39,711 bases of DNA. Source: Pirellulaceae bacterium (GTDB lineage Bacteria > Planctomycetota > Planctomycetia > Pirellulales > Thermoguttaceae). How positions within the stretch are numbered: the stretch's first letter is position 1; each line of letters begins with the position of its first letter. Below the pieces are notes generated by a model. It had not been told where the DNA came from. It saw only the letters and a list, made by a program, of their open reading frames with translations, and did not search any database. The stretch spans positions 1 through 39,711 of the forward strand of contig JAAYCB010000351.1 of the NCBI GenBank assembly GCA_012744395.1, written 5' to 3'. Shown in pieces: positions 9,177 to 18,425 of the stretch. A program made the position numbers and the translations under genes.

Positions 9177-10189
9177 AGCGAAACCGGCTTCCCTCCCGCG
9201 GCGATGGAGCGGTCGATTGCCAGGCACACCTCGTGGGTGTGGAAGCCGCTGGCCACGTTGCAGTGCGACTCGCGATCCCCGCAGATGCAGTCGACGAGGT
9301 GGCTCATCTGCGCGTCGAACGGGTGATGATCGACGTCGCCCGAATCGGGCAGGATCGTCTTCATCGTCGTCCACCCGCTCTGGCCCGGAAAGAGACGCGT
9401 CGACCAGATGCGGTTGTCGCGCAGCGCGCCCTCGCTGCCGAGCAGGTCGATGTTGAAACTGTAGGGCATGTCGGCGTCGAGCAGGGAAGACGTCTTGCCG
9501 ATCAGGCCGTTTTCGAACTTGAGGATCGCCACCACGTTGGCCTCGTACTCGTAATCGCGCTTGATGTTGTTGCCGAACGCCGCCACCTCGGCAACCTCGC
9601 ACCCGGCGAAGTAACGCAGTGCGTCGGCGGCGTGGCAGCCGGCCAGGAGCATCGTGCTGCCGCCGGTCTGCCGCGTGTGGGCCCACTGCCAGCCGCTGTA
9701 CCAGGTGCTGATCCCGTGCCAGTAGTCGACTTCGAGATAGAACAGTTCGCCGACCGCCCCCGCTGCCAGCAGCGACTTGATGTTGTCGAAGAGCGGATTC
9801 CAGCGGAGCACGAAACTGACCACGCTCTTGACCCGCGCTGCGGCCACCGCGTCGCGGAGCGCGCGGTTCTCCTCGGCGGTGATGCAGATCGGCTTCTCGA
9901 TCATCAAGTGCTTGCCGGCCTTGGCGGCGGCGATCGCCTGCTCGGCGTGGACATGGTTCGGACCGCTGATGTTGACCACATCCACCCGTTTGTCTCGCAA
10001 GACCGCCGCGTAGTCGTCGGTCACGGCAGAGTCGAGCTGGAACTCCGCGGCCAGCCGTTGCGCGCTCTCCAGCCGCCGGCTCGACACCGACACGATCTTC
10101 GCCCGGGGAATCTTCAGCCAACTGGCCACGTGCGCCCGGGCGACCGACCCCGCGCCGTGGATCGCCACGCCGAGTTTTCGCTCCGCCAT
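9173..10189 (-). CDS. Gfo/Idh/MocA family NAD(P)-dependent oxidoreductase
   Basis: The 338-residue protein starts MAERKLGVAIHGAGSVARAH, a Rossmann nucleotide-binding motif (GAGSVA). EKPICITAEE gives the EKP motif whose lysine is catalytic in this family, and LLAGCHAADALRYFAG is the usual GGxxxDxxxH-like helix of the C-terminal domain. ATG 10189 has AGGAG about nine bases upstream, and the longer open frame 5' of it has no such site. There is no signal peptide, so it should be cytoplasmic, unlike the second Gfo/Idh/MocA gene at 17052. These enzymes oxidise or reduce sugars, inositols and related polyols. It is coupled to the UroD-like gene by a four-base overlap. Confidence 0.9.
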   Translation of the reverse strand: MAERKLGVAIHGAGSVARAHVASWLKIPRAKIVSVSSRRLESAQRLAAEFQLDSAVTDDYAAVLRDKRVDVVNISGPNHVHAEQAIAAAKAGKHLMIEKPICITAEENRALRDAVAAARVKSVVSFVLRWNPLFDNIKSLLAAGAVGELFYLEVDYWHGISTWYSGWQWAHTRQTGGSTMLLAGCHAADALRYFAGCEVAEVAAFGNNIKRDYEYEANVVAILKFENGLIGKTSSLLDADMPYSFNIDLLGSEGALRDNRIWSTRLFPGQSGWTTMKTILPDSGDVDHHPFDAQMSHLVDCICGDRESHCNVASGFHTHEVCLAIDRSIAAGGKPVSL

Positions 10190-10418
10190 TGCCGCGTTCT
10201 CCTGATTCGTAACCGCTCCGACTCCCCAGCGTGAGGCGGAGGAACCGATTCCCTGTCCGCGGCCCTGCCCGTCGCCGGGCGCAGATCGCCGTTGCCTTGA
10301 GAGCCGACTGCCTGCCGCGGGCGCCATCGCCGCTTTTCCAACCTTCCACAAGCATTACGGAAAACGCACTGCCCTGCAAGCCGGCGGGCCCGCCGCCGGC
10401 GTTTCGACCGGCGCCAGC

Positions 10419-10446
10419 TTGCTGCGTCCGGCACGATCGCTATACT
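10419..10446 (+). promoter_or_regulatory. Candidate sigma-70 promoter for the PIG-L/NagB-like/pncB/nadE genes
   Basis: TTGCTG (10419-10424) and TATACT (10441-10446) are separated by 16 bases, with four and five matches to the consensus hexamers. The site lies about 80 bases before the PIG-L start, in the divergent gap to the Gfo/Idh/MocA gene. The rest of the gap (10190-10418) shows no gene. Confidence 0.5.
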
Positions 10447-10528
10447 AGACGGCGTTCTGAACCTGGAGCCGTTCCGGGTTCCCGCATTTCCCGAATTCGA
10501 TTCCCAGCAACGGACCTCCTCGCCCCCC

Positions 10529-11278
10529 ATGTCGCAGCCCACACGAAAAGTCGCCCTGAGTTTCCTGGCCCACCCCGACGATGCCGAATTCCTCTGCGCC
10601 GGCACGCTCCTCCGGTTGAAGAAGGCCGGATGGGAACTCCACATCGCCACCGCAACCGGCGGGGACTGTGGCAGCATGACCGAGACCCGCTGGGCGATCA
10701 GCGCCCGGCGAACCGAGGAGGCGGCCACCGCGGCCCGGCGGGTCGGGGCCAGCTACCACTGCCTGGGCGAAAACGATGGGCTGGTGGTCTACGACAAACC
10801 CACGCTCCAGAAGTGCTACGACCTGTTCCGGCGGATCGCCCCAACGCTGGTCTTCGCCCACGCGCCGAAGGAATACATGATGGATCATGAGATGGCCTCG
10901 CTGTTGGCCCGGGCGGCCAGCTTCCTCTACGGCGCCCCGAATTGCTCCGAGTTTCCAGTCGTTGAAGGTTCGCAAGTCCCCCATCTTTATTACTGCGACC
11001 CCCTGGAGGCCAAGGACCCGCTGGGCAACGCCGTGGAGCCGACAACCTACGTCGACATCTCCGAGCAAGTCGAAGAGAAGGCCGAAATGCTGGCCTGCCA
11101 CGTCAGCCAGCGGCAATGGCTCCTGGACCACCATGGCATCGATGAATATCTGAATGCCATGCGCCGCCACGCCCGCATGCGCGGCGAGCAGATCGGCGTT
11201 GCGGCCGCCGAGGCCTTCGTCCAGCACCGCGGTCATTCCTATCCTCAAGACGACATTTTGAAAGCGCTTTTTGCGTGA
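10529..11278 (+). CDS. PIG-L/LmbE family zinc-dependent deacetylase
   Basis: The 249-residue protein has the PIG-L signature AHPDDAE (residues 14-20), which supplies zinc ligands and the catalytic Asp, followed by [19 protein letters not shown] and a later MMDHEMAS zinc-ligand segment. The family removes acetyl groups from N-acetylglucosaminyl substrates, as in mycothiol, bacillithiol and GPI-anchor biosynthesis and amino-sugar catabolism. The next gene is NagB-like, and in some Bacteroidetes a NagB domain is fused to a PIG-L domain (family knowledge), so the two proteins may act in sequence on one amino sugar. No strong Shine-Dalgarno precedes the ATG. A heptanucleotide repeat array begins nine bases after the stop. 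Confidence 0.9.
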   Translation: MSQPTRKVALSFLAHPDDAEFLCAGTLLRLKKAGWELHIATATGGDCGSMTETRWAISARRTEEAATAARRVGASYHCLGENDGLVVYDKPTLQKCYDLFRRIAPTLVFAHAPKEYMMDHEMASLLARAASFLYGAPNCSEFPVVEGSQVPHLYYCDPLEAKDPLGNAVEPTTYVDISEQVEEKAEMLACHVSQRQWLLDHHGIDEYLNAMRRHARMRGEQIGVAAAEAFVQHRGHSYPQDDILKALFA

Positions 11279-11286
11279 GAGAAGCT

Positions 11287-11407
11287 GTCAGCCGTCAGCC
11301 GTCAGCTTTTCCTGGTTGCCAAGCTCCAGCTTGGGAACCAAGTCTTAACGTTCCCAAGCTGGAGCTTGGCAACGAGGTGAGGGCCCTGAACCCTGAACCC
11401 CGAACCC
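11287..11407. repeat. Composite intergenic repeat: GTCAGCC array, inverted palindrome pair, TGAACCC array
   Basis: Three 7-base units GTCAGCC (11287-11307, last unit ending in T) are followed by two REP-like palindromes. The first is 11314-11339 (arms GGTTGCCAAGCT / AGCTTGGGAACC around CC, one mismatch); the second is 11350-11373 (arms GTTCCCAAGCT / AGCTTGGCAAC around GG, one mismatch). Three units of TGAACCC follow (11387-11407, last unit CGAACCC). The block ends 17 bases before the NagB-like ATG. The same order of parts occurs at 15837-15978. Confidence 0.85.
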
Positions 11408-11424
11408 TTCTCAGGAGGCCAACG

Positions 11425-12357
11425 ATGCCCCGACCGATCAGCAAAGTCGCCCCGGACTGGTGGGACTACACGACCCTCGACCCCGAGATCTACGCCGATG
11501 TGCCCAAGCTCAACGCGCGGAGCCTGGAAAAGCTGTCGCGGCCGGGCTTCAAGGTGGTCATGTACGACACCCTGGAAGACTTCTACCTTGCCGAGGCCCT
11601 GGAGTACATCAACGCCTGGCGGCAGTCGACGGACGACAACCCGGCGGGCATCTGCGGGCCGATCGGCCCCACGGAGCAGTTGCCCCTGGTCGCCCGGCTC
11701 GTGAATGAACTGGAGTTGGACATCCGCAAGGCCCATTACTGGGGCATGGACGAATGGGTCGACGACGACGGGGTGCCGGTGCCCACGTCGCATCCGCTGA
11801 GCTTCGCCAAAGCCGACATGCAGCTCTGCTTCAATCGGATCGACCGCAAGCTGCGGATGCCCCAGAGCCATCTGCACTTTCCCACCGGCGACCTGAACGC
11901 TTACAGCAAGAGTTTCGACGAAATTCGCTGCGTGGTGATGCAGGGGGGCCAGGGCGAAGTGAAGCACTGGGCGTTCAACGATCCGCCGCGGCGGAAAGGC
12001 AAGTACAAGGACGCGCCGCCGGCGCCGGAGGAATATCGCAAGCTGAAGACCCGCGTCACCGACCTGCACCCGATGACGGTCATCCAGAACGCGCGAACCA
12101 GCGGCGGAGGGCAGGTGGCGCTGGTCCCCACCAGGGCGGCCACCGTCGGCCCCCTCGAAACCTGGAAAGCCGAAAAGGTCTCGATCTGGCAGGCCGGCTG
12201 CCACGACAACCCCTTCGGCATGCGATTGACCGCGCTGATGATCTCCCAGAAGGTCCCCGACAGCTCCGTGCCGATGTCGCTCCTGGCGGATCACCCCAAC
12301 GTGCAGTTCAACTACTATCGCCACGGCCTCGGCGCTTGCGAGACGGAAATGCACTGA
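11425..12357 (+). CDS. NagB-like (glucosamine-6-phosphate deaminase family) protein with altered active site
   Basis: The 310-residue protein starts at ATG 11425 with AGGAGG (11413-11418) six bases upstream. The fold is that of Nag[16 protein letters not shown] for the phosphate-binding region, [13 protein letters not shown] matching the NagB MDEYV catalytic segment, and [14 protein letters not shown] near the C-terminus. In NagB the key loop is GGVGNDGHIAFNEP; here it is [14 protein letters not shown], so the general-base Asp141 position is Val, the His is kept and the Glu is Asp. It may act on another amino sugar or be a non-deaminating isomerase or sensor. It is followed by pncB after six bases and preceded by a PIG-L deacetylase. 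Confidence 0.8.
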   Translation: MPRPISKVAPDWWDYTTLDPEIYADVPKLNARSLEKLSRPGFKVVMYDTLEDFYLAEALEYINAWRQSTDDNPAGICGPIGPTEQLPLVARLVNELELDIRKAHYWGMDEWVDDDGVPVPTSHPLSFAKADMQLCFNRIDRKLRMPQSHLHFPTGDLNAYSKSFDEIRCVVMQGGQGEVKHWAFNDPPRRKGKYKDAPPAPEEYRKLKTRVTDLHPMTVIQNARTSGGGQVALVPTRAATVGPLETWKAEKVSIWQAGCHDNPFGMRLTALMISQKVPDSSVPMSLLADHPNVQFNYYRHGLGACETEMH

Positions 12358-12363
12358 GCGACC

Positions 12364-13830
12364 ATGCGCCGCCTGAATCCGATCTACCGGACTTCCCTCG
12401 GGCTGCTGACGGACCTCTATCAGCTCACGATGGCGGCTGGATACTGGAAGACGGGACGCGCCGATTGGGAGGCGGTGTTTCATCTCTCCTTTCGCGAGAG
12501 CCCCTTCGGCGGCGGATTCGCGATTGCCTGCGGGCTGGCCGCCGTCGTCGATTTCCTCCAGGTGTTCTCCTTCGACGCCGAGGACCTGGCGTATCTGGCC
12601 GAACAGCGCGGCGCCGATGGCGCCGCGCTGTTCGATCCCCGCTTCCTCGACTACCTCGCCGGGCTCCGCTTCCGCTGCGACCTGGATGCGGTCGAGGAGG
12701 GCACGGTGGTCTTCGCCAACGAACCCCTCGTCCGCGTCCGCGGGCCGATCCTGGAGTGCCAACTCGTCGAAACGGCACTCCTCACGATGGTTAATTTCGA
12801 GACGCTCGTCGCCACCAAGGCAGCGCGCGTGGTTTCAGCCGCCCGCGGCGATCCGGTGATCGAATTCGGCCTCCGCCGCGCCCAGGGGATCGATGGCGGT
12901 CTGTCGGCAAGCCGCGCCGCGTTCGTTGGCGGCTGCGTCGCCACCTCCAACGTGCTGGCCGGCCGGCTGTTCGGCGTCCCGGTCCGCGGCACCCACGCCC
13001 ACAGCTGGATCATGGGCTTCCACGATGAACTGGAAGCGATGCGGCTCTACGCCGAGGCGCTTCCGAACAACTGCATCTTCCTGGTCGACACCTACGACAC
13101 GCTCGCCGGCGTCCACAACGCGGCCCGGATCGGGCGGCTGCTCCGCGCGCGGGGCCACGAGATGATCGGCATCCGGCTCGATTCGGGGGACCTGGCCGCG
13201 CTGAGCGCCGCCGCGCGGCGGATCCTCGACGAGGCCGGCTTCCCCAGCGCGAAGATCGTCGCCTCCAACGATCTCGACGAATACCAGATTGCCGATCTGA
13301 AGGCCGCTGGGGCGAAGATCGATGTCTGGGGCGTTGGCACGCGGCTGGCGACGGCCTACGATCAGCCGGCCCTGGGCGGGGTCTACAAGCTGGCGGCCAT
13401 CCGGCCGCCCGGCGGCGCGTGGCAAGATTGCATCAAGCTCTCGGACGACTCGGCCAAGGCGACCACGCCCGGCATCCTCCAGGTCCGCCGCTACGAGGAT
13501 CGCGGCCGAGCGCTCGGCGATTGCCTGTTCGACGAGCGGGCGGCGGCCGGCCCGCTTCGGGCCGTCGATCCCCGCGATGGCTCGCGGCAGGCAATTCCCC
13601 GGCAGGCCGGCTGCCACGATCTGCTCCTGCCGGTGTTTCGCCGCGGACGGGCCGTCTACGAACCGCCGCCGGCGGCGGCGGCCCAACAGCGCGCCCGGCG
13701 GCAACTGGCGACCCTCCCCGAGACGGTCCGCCGCCTGGCTTCGCCCGACGCCTACCCCGTCTGGCTTGAGCAGTCCCTGTACGAGAAGAGACTCGGGCAA
13801 ATCGAGGCAACACGAGGAAACGCACCGTGA
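12364..13830 (+). CDS. pncB: Nicotinate phosphoribosyltransferase
   Basis: PncB converts nicotinate and PRPP, with ATP, to nicotinate mononucleotide, the first step of Preiss-Handler NAD salvage. The 488-residue protein carries [15 protein letters not shown] at the N-terminus, EFGLRRAQG (167-175), [11 protein letters not shown] (209-219) with the phosphorylatable His at 213, LVDTYDTL and the IRLDSGDL strand. All are hallmarks of the family, and the length is normal. It starts six bases after the NagB-like stop, and its last codons overlap the nadE start (GTGA at 13827-13830), so the two NAD genes are translationally coupled. Confidence 0.96.
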   Translation: MRRLNPIYRTSLGLLTDLYQLTMAAGYWKTGRADWEAVFHLSFRESPFGGGFAIACGLAAVVDFLQVFSFDAEDLAYLAEQRGADGAALFDPRFLDYLAGLRFRCDLDAVEEGTVVFANEPLVRVRGPILECQLVETALLTMVNFETLVATKAARVVSAARGDPVIEFGLRRAQGIDGGLSASRAAFVGGCVATSNVLAGRLFGVPVRGTHAHSWIMGFHDELEAMRLYAEALPNNCIFLVDTYDTLAGVHNAARIGRLLRARGHEMIGIRLDSGDLAALSAAARRILDEAGFPSAKIVASNDLDEYQIADLKAAGAKIDVWGVGTRLATAYDQPALGGVYKLAAIRPPGGAWQDCIKLSDDSAKATTPGILQVRRYEDRGRALGDCLFDERAAAGPLRAVDPRDGSRQAIPRQAGCHDLLLPVFRRGRAVYEPPPAAAAQQRARRQLATLPETVRRLASPDAYPVWLEQSLYEKRLGQIEATRGNAP

Positions 13831-15824
13831 CCCGAATTCGCGTTGGCGCGGCGGTCCTGAACCAGACGCCGCTCGACTGGAGGAACAACCGGGCGAACAT
13901 CCTGGCGGCCATCCGCGAGGCCCGCGAGCGGGAGGTGCGGATCCTCTGCCTGCCGGAGATGGCGGTCTGCGGCTACGGCTGCGAGGACGCCCTCCATTCG
14001 CCCGGCCTGCCGCGGACGGCGCTGGAAATCCTCGGCGAAATCGTCGCCGAGACCCGCGGGATGATCCTCTCCGTCGGCCTCCCCGTGCTGCACCGCAGCG
14101 GGCTGTTCAACACGGCCTGCGTGGCGGCCGACGGGCGGATTCTCGGCTTCGTCGCCAAACGCTTCCTGGCCAGCGAAGGTCTCCATTACGAACCCCGCTG
14201 GTTCAAACCCTGGCCGCTGGGCGTCGCCGATTCGATCCGCTGCGGCGGCGAGGAATATCCGATCGGCGATGTCGCGTTCGACTGCGGCGGCATCAAGATC
14301 GGCCTGGAAATCTGCGAGGACGCCTGGGTCGCCAAGCGGCCCGGCGGCGACATGGCCCTGGCCGGCGTCGATGTGATCCTCAATCCCAGCGCCAGCCACT
14401 TCGCCTTCGGAAAATTCGAAATCCGCAAACGCCTGGTGACCGAAGGCTCGCGGGCCTTCGGCGTCAGCTATCTCTCGACGAACCTCGTGGGCAACGAGGC
14501 CGGCCGGGCGGTCTACGACGGCGGCGCGCTGTTGGCCTCCGCCGGGCGGCTGCTCGCCGCCGGCCCGCGGTTCTCCTACCAACCGATGCAGTTGACCACG
14601 GCGGTCATCGACGTCGACGCCACGCGGATGGCCCGGGCCCGAACCGGAAGCTATCAACCCCAGATTGCCGGCGAGGGCCGGCGGATCGCCTGCGATTTCT
14701 CCTTTCCCGAGATCGAACCGGACGTCTCCCAGCCGATCGCCGCCGCTTGGGAGAGCAGCCCGCGAATGAAAGAAGAGGAGTTCACCCGTGCGCTGACGCT
14801 CGGGCTGTTCGACTACCTGCGGAAGAGCGGCTCGCGGGGGTTTGTCGTCAGCCTCAGCGGCGGCGCCGATTCGTCAAGCGTGGCGTGCCTGGTGGCCCTG
14901 ATGGTTGAAATGGCCGCCGCGGAACTCGGCCCGGACGAGTTCAACGCCCGCTTGCGTCACATCCCCGCCCTGAAGGAAGCGGCCACGGACCGCCAGCGGG
15001 TCCGCGCCCTGCTGAGCTGTGCCTACCAGGCCTCGCGGAACAGCGGCCCGGACACCCGCTGCGCGGCGGTCTCCCTGGCCGAGGCCCTGGGGGCGGAAAT
15101 GGCCTGCTGGGAGATCGATGAGTTGGTTGCCGATTACACGGCCAAAGTCGAGGCCGTTCTGGGGCGCGAACTGAGCTGGGATCGCGACGATCTGGCGCTA
15201 CAGAACATCCAGGCCCGCGTCCGCGGACCGGGCGTCTGGATGCTGGCCAACGTCAAGGGCGCCCTGCTGCTGGCCACGAGCAACCGATCGGAGGCGGCCG
15301 TGGGCTACGCCACGATGGACGGCGACACGTGCGGCGGCCTCAGCCCGATCGCCGGCATTGACAAGGCATTCCTGCGGCACTGGCTTCGCTGGCTGGAGAC
15401 CGAGGGCCCGGCCGGCGTCCACCCCATCCCCGCGCTGGCCGCCGTCAATCGCCTGGCCCCCACCGCCGAGCTCCGGCCCCGGGAAGCGACGCAGACCGAC
15501 GAGGCCGATCTGATGCCCTACGAAGTGCTCGACGCGATCGAACGGGCGGCGATCCGCGACAAGCAGACGCCGATCGATGCCTTCCGCCGCGCGCGAGCGC
15601 AATTCGGCCAGTTCTCCGACGAGCAGCTCCACCTCTGGGTCGCGCGGTTCTTCCGCCTCTGGTGCCGCAACCAGTGGAAACGCGAGCGCTACGCCCCGTC
15701 GTTCCACCTCGACGACGAGAACCTCGACCCGAAGACCTGGTGCCGCTTCCCGATCCTCTCCGGCGGTTTCGAACGAGAGCTGGAAGAGCTCGCCCAATAC
15801 GTCGAAAGCCTGAAGAAGTCATAG
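13827..15824 (+). CDS. nadE: Glutamine-dependent NAD+ synthetase
   Basis: NadE amidates nicotinic acid adenine dinucleotide to NAD using ammonia released from glutamine. The 665-residue protein has an N-terminal nitrilase-type glutaminase with the catalytic triad visible as Glu44 ([10 protein letters not shown]), Lys111 (AKRFLASEG) and Cys163 (LEICEDAW), and a C-terminal ATP-pyrophosphatase domain with SGGADS (344-349) and [12 protein letters not shown]. The GTG start overlaps the pncB stop by four bases. With pncB it covers the first and last steps of NAD salvage; nadD, the middle step, is not in the window. A heptanucleotide array begins 13 bases after the stop. Confidence 0.97.
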   Translation: MTRIRVGAAVLNQTPLDWRNNRANILAAIREAREREVRILCLPEMAVCGYGCEDALHSPGLPRTALEILGEIVAETRGMILSVGLPVLHRSGLFNTACVAADGRILGFVAKRFLASEGLHYEPRWFKPWPLGVADSIRCGGEEYPIGDVAFDCGGIKIGLEICEDAWVAKRPGGDMALAGVDVILNPSASHFAFGKFEIRKRLVTEGSRAFGVSYLSTNLVGNEAGRAVYDGGALLASAGRLLAAGPRFSYQPMQLTTAVIDVDATRMARARTGSYQPQIAGEGRRIACDFSFPEIEPDVSQPIAAAWESSPRMKEEEFTRALTLGLFDYLRKSGSRGFVVSLSGGADSSSVACLVALMVEMAAAELGPDEFNARLRHIPALKEAATDRQRVRALLSCAYQASRNSGPDTRCAAVSLAEALGAEMACWEIDELVADYTAKVEAVLGRELSWDRDDLALQNIQARVRGPGVWMLANVKGALLLATSNRSEAAVGYATMDGDTCGGLSPIAGIDKAFLRHWLRWLETEGPAGVHPIPALAAVNRLAPTAELRPREATQTDEADLMPYEVLDAIERAAIRDKQTPIDAFRRARAQFGQFSDEQLHLWVARFFRLWCRNQWKRERYAPSFHLDDENLDPKTWCRFPILSGGFERELEELAQYVESLKKS

Positions 15825-15836
15825 GGTGGAAGGCTC

Positions 15837-15978
15837 AAGTTCCAAGTTCCAAGGTCCAAATTCCAAGGTCCAAATCGCACCTCCTGGTTCCCAAGCTCCA
15901 GCCTGGGAACCGGATTCATGCGTTCCCAAGCCGGAGCTTGGGAACGAGCTGATGAAGTGAACCCTGAACCCTGAACCC
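15837..15978. repeat. Second composite intergenic repeat: AAGTTCC-type array, inverted palindrome pair, TGAACCC array
   Basis: Five 7-base units (AAGTTCC, AAGTTCC, AAGGTCC, AAATTCC, AAGGTCC) plus a partial one cover 15837-15878. Palindromes follow at 15886-15911 (arms GGTTCCCAAGCT / AGCCTGGGAACC) and 15922-15945 (arms GTTCCCAAGCC / AGCTTGGGAAC), then three perfect TGAACCC units (15958-15978). The Nudix ATG is six bases further on. Order and spacing mirror 11287-11407, although the first array has a different sequence. Confidence 0.87.
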
Positions 15979-15984
15979 TCCTCC

Positions 15985-16485
15985 ATGCCTTACACCTATC
16001 GCTTCCCCCGTCCCGGGCTGACTGCCGACTGTGTGGTTTTCGGAATTGGCGGCGACACGCTCAACGTCCTGTTGATCCAGCGCAAGACGGCTCCCTTCGA
16101 GGGTTCATGGGCCATCCCGGGCGGTTTTGTCAATGAAGGGGAAGACCTTCACGAGGCCGCCGGGCGTGAGCTGCGGGAAGAGGCGGGGCTGGGCGATTTG
16201 CCCCTGAACCAATTCCACGCCTTCGGCAAGCCGGGCCGCGACCCGCGCGGTTGGGTCGTGACGGTCGCCTATTGGACCATCGTCGATGCGGACCGGGTCC
16301 AGCTCCGCGCCGGCGACGATGCGGCCCGGGCCGCCTGGTTCCCGCTCACGAATCTGCCGCCGCTTGCCTTCGACCATGACGAGATGCTGGCAAAGGCCGT
16401 CGCGGCGCTGCGAGCCGCCGCCAGCGGCGGCGGCGTCTCGCTTCTGCCGCCGGGCGTCGCGCCAGAGATGCTGCGATTTTCGTAG
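15985..16485 (+). CDS. Nudix hydrolase, ADP-ribose pyrophosphatase-like
   Basis: The 166-residue protein has a complete Nudix box at 47-69 (G-x5-E-x7-RELxEExGL; REL is 61-63 and EE 65-66), which binds Mg2+ and cleaves nucleoside diphosphates linked to another moiety. IQRKTAPFEGSWAIPGGF and AWFPLTNLPPLAFDH place it near the ADP-ribose pyrophosphatase/NrtR-like branch. There is no C-terminal winged helix, so it is not the NrtR repressor itself. The position after pncB-nadE suggests a role in NAD turnover such as ADP-ribose removal (inference). No Shine-Dalgarno is visible: the start abuts the TGAACCC array directly, so a repeat-provided or leaderless start should be considered. Confidence 0.88.
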   Translation: MPYTYRFPRPGLTADCVVFGIGGDTLNVLLIQRKTAPFEGSWAIPGGFVNEGEDLHEAAGRELREEAGLGDLPLNQFHAFGKPGRDPRGWVVTVAYWTIVDADRVQLRAGDDAARAAWFPLTNLPPLAFDHDEMLAKAVAALRAAASGGGVSLLPPGVAPEMLRFS

Positions 16486-16573
16486 CTGGCAGCTGCTACC
16501 GAAACGGGCGCCCGAGCTTCCCCGGGGGCGACAGCGCCGGCGCGCTCAATCCGGCCGAATTCGCCGCCGGCGG

Positions 16574-16775
16574 GAGGAATACAACGACCCTCAGACGGAA
16601 GCGGAGCTTGAGGCCATTGGCCGCTGCGCGGGCTACGGCTCACCGCGCAGGGCAGCACGGCTTGAACGGAGCAGACAGCGCTGCAACCCGGACTGCGATC
16701 GCCCCTGCGTCGTCGCGGCGCCCACGAAAAGAACCCGCACGACATGCCAGTCCCTGCATCGTACCCACTCTGTGG
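16574..16775 (+). pseudogene. Decayed C-terminal remnant of a REP-associated tyrosine transposase (RAYT, Y1 family), copy A
   Basis: Reading from 16574, the frame gives EEYNDPQTEAELEAIGRC then GYGSP, close to the C-terminal consensus of planctomycete RAYTs (VNxPQTEAELEAxRRxVxRGSPFG). After a frameshift the homology resumes at 16663 as a stop then TEQTA ... PGLRSPLRRRG, matching the WTEQTA..LGLESTLRPRGRP ending with W changed to a stop codon. From about 16589 to 16775 it is clearly similar, roughly four bases in five by eye, to 19477-19655. No catalytic HUH or Tyr region remains. RAYTs are IS200/IS605-like enzymes associated with REP palindromes, which also occur in this window. Confidence 0.7.
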
Positions 16776-17051
16776 GCCCGTCGCCTTCAGTTCACCCAAA
16801 CTCGCACGGCAAGGGCCGCCGGGCTTCGTGCCCGCGGTCATGGCAGCCGTGGTTGCGGACGTATTTCAACGTGACGGCTGCTGCCTCCAGCATGGCCGCC
16901 AAGAGACTGGATCGGGCGGGCTTGACTGGGGCCTGTCCGGTAACGAAGCTGGGTTTCGTCAGGCGACTGTCATGGAGGCCTGGAGGCCATGACAAGGGTG
17001 AGGATGCGCTGAACCATCACACAGAATCCATAAATCCAAGGAGAACAATCC
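16776..17051. other. Intergenic region with no recognised gene; short inverted/direct repeat
   Basis: No supported ORF is seen between the transposase remnant and the Tat oxidoreductase. At 16969-16993 there is an inverted repeat (GTCATGG ... CCATGAC) enclosing a direct repeat of GGAGGCC, about 60 bases before the start codon; it could be an operator. AAGGAG at 17038-17043 is the ribosome binding site of the next gene. Confidence 0.4.
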
Positions 17052-18395
17052 ATGACCACCAACCGGATGGATCGTCGCCAGTTCTTGCGAGTTGCGGCAA
17101 CGTGCGCAACGCCAGCCATCATCCCGGCACGGGCCCTCGGCGCTGACGGCAACGTCGCCCCGAGCAACCGGACCACCCTGGGCATGATTGGGCTGGGCCG
17201 CCAGGCGATCGCCTACAACCTGCCGTTCTTCACCAGCCAATCGGATTGCGAGGTGGTTGCATTGTGCGACGCCGATCGATGGCGGCTGGAAGTGACCGAG
17301 GAACGAACCGCATCGTATTACGGCGAGAAGAAGAACCGTTGTCCCAAGGTTCCGAAGTGTCCGCGTTACGCCGATTTCCGCGAGGTGCTCGGGCGGAAAG
17401 ACATTGACGCGGTCATGATCAGCACGCCCGACCATTGGCACGTGCCGATGTCGGTCGCGGCGGTAAAAGCGGGCAAGGACGTTTCCTGCGAGAAGCCGCT
17501 GACGCGGAGCATCGCCGAAGGCCGTCTGCTGAGTGATCTGGTCGCCAGACACAAGACAATCTTTCGCACGGACAGCGAGTTTCGTTCGATCAAGCAGTTT
17601 CACCGGGCGGTGGAGTTGGTGCGTAACGGGCGGATCGGCAAGTTGCACACGATCCGCACCACGGTGCCGATAGGCAGTTCCACCTCGCCGCCGTTTGTGA
17701 AGATGCCGGTGCCCGAAGAGCTCGACTACGATTTTTGGCTGGGACCGGCGCCGGTGAAGCCATACACCGAACAGCGAGTGCATCAGATTCAGGGCTACGA
17801 ACGGCCTGGCTGGATGAATATCCGCGATTACTGCGACGGCATGATCCTCAACTGGACTACGCATCTGAATGACATCGCCCAGTGGGGCAACAACACCGAC
17901 CGCACCGGACCCGTGGCCGTAGAAGGCCGCGGCAAGTATCCGCCGCCCGGCAGCCTCTGGGACGTATGTTACGAGTTTGAGTTCATCTGCACCTACGCCG
18001 ACGGAGTACGATTGATCTGCAAGACGGATACGAGTGCCCCCCACACGCGATTTGAGGGCGAAGCGGGATGGATTCAGGCCAATTTTGGCGGCGTGCCGCT
18101 GGAAGCCGAACCCAGGGGGCTGTTGGACTCGAAGATCGGCCCTGACGAGCAGCACTTCCCGTTGATGCACGAGAAACGCGACTTCCTCGACGCGGTGCAA
18201 ACACGCGGCCAGACGCTGGAAGACGCCGAAGTCGGACATCGCACCACCTCATTGGGACACTTGGGCCAGATTGCCATTCAGTTGGGCCGCCCCTTGAAGT
18301 GGGACCCGCAGAAGGAGCACTTCCCCGGTGACGATGAGGCAAACAGGCTGTTGTCGCTGCCGCCCGGCCGCAGCCCATGGTCGCTGGAAGCATAG
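17052..18395 (+). CDS. Tat-exported Gfo/Idh/MocA family oxidoreductase
   Basis: The 447-residue protein starts with a twin-arginine signal, DRRQFLRVAATCATPAIIPA (residues 7-26), so it is likely folded with NAD(P) before export. The Rossmann motif GMIGLGRQA, STPDHWHVPMSVAAVKAGKD (in outline) and CEKPLTRS with the catalytic Lys are all present, as is the C-terminal GMILNWTTHLNDIAQW helix. Secreted members of this type with an adjacent TIM barrel have been linked to glycoside cleavage through 3-keto intermediates in Bacteroides (family knowledge; not shown here). AAGGAG lies eight bases upstream. The next gene follows after 30 bases. The pair is bracketed by transposase remnants and by eye uses more A/T-ending codons than neighbours. 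Confidence 0.92.
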   Translation: MTTNRMDRRQFLRVAATCATPAIIPARALGADGNVAPSNRTTLGMIGLGRQAIAYNLPFFTSQSDCEVVALCDADRWRLEVTEERTASYYGEKKNRCPKVPKCPRYADFREVLGRKDIDAVMISTPDHWHVPMSVAAVKAGKDVSCEKPLTRSIAEGRLLSDLVARHKTIFRTDSEFRSIKQFHRAVELVRNGRIGKLHTIRTTVPIGSSTSPPFVKMPVPEELDYDFWLGPAPVKPYTEQRVHQIQGYERPGWMNIRDYCDGMILNWTTHLNDIAQWGNNTDRTGPVAVEGRGKYPPPGSLWDVCYEFEFICTYADGVRLICKTDTSAPHTRFEGEAGWIQANFGGVPLEAEPRGLLDSKIGPDEQHFPLMHEKRDFLDAVQTRGQTLEDAEVGHRTTSLGHLGQIAIQLGRPLKWDPQKEHFPGDDEANRLLSLPPGRSPWSLEA

Positions 18396-18425
18396 CGCCA
18401 CTAGATCCATCAAGAGGAGCCGGTT

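Noticed and set aside
11287-11407. Possible CRISPR or riboswitch in the repeat block
   Set aside because: Units are contiguous heptamers without spacers, and the palindromes recur upstream of unrelated genes and also elsewhere, so neither model fits.
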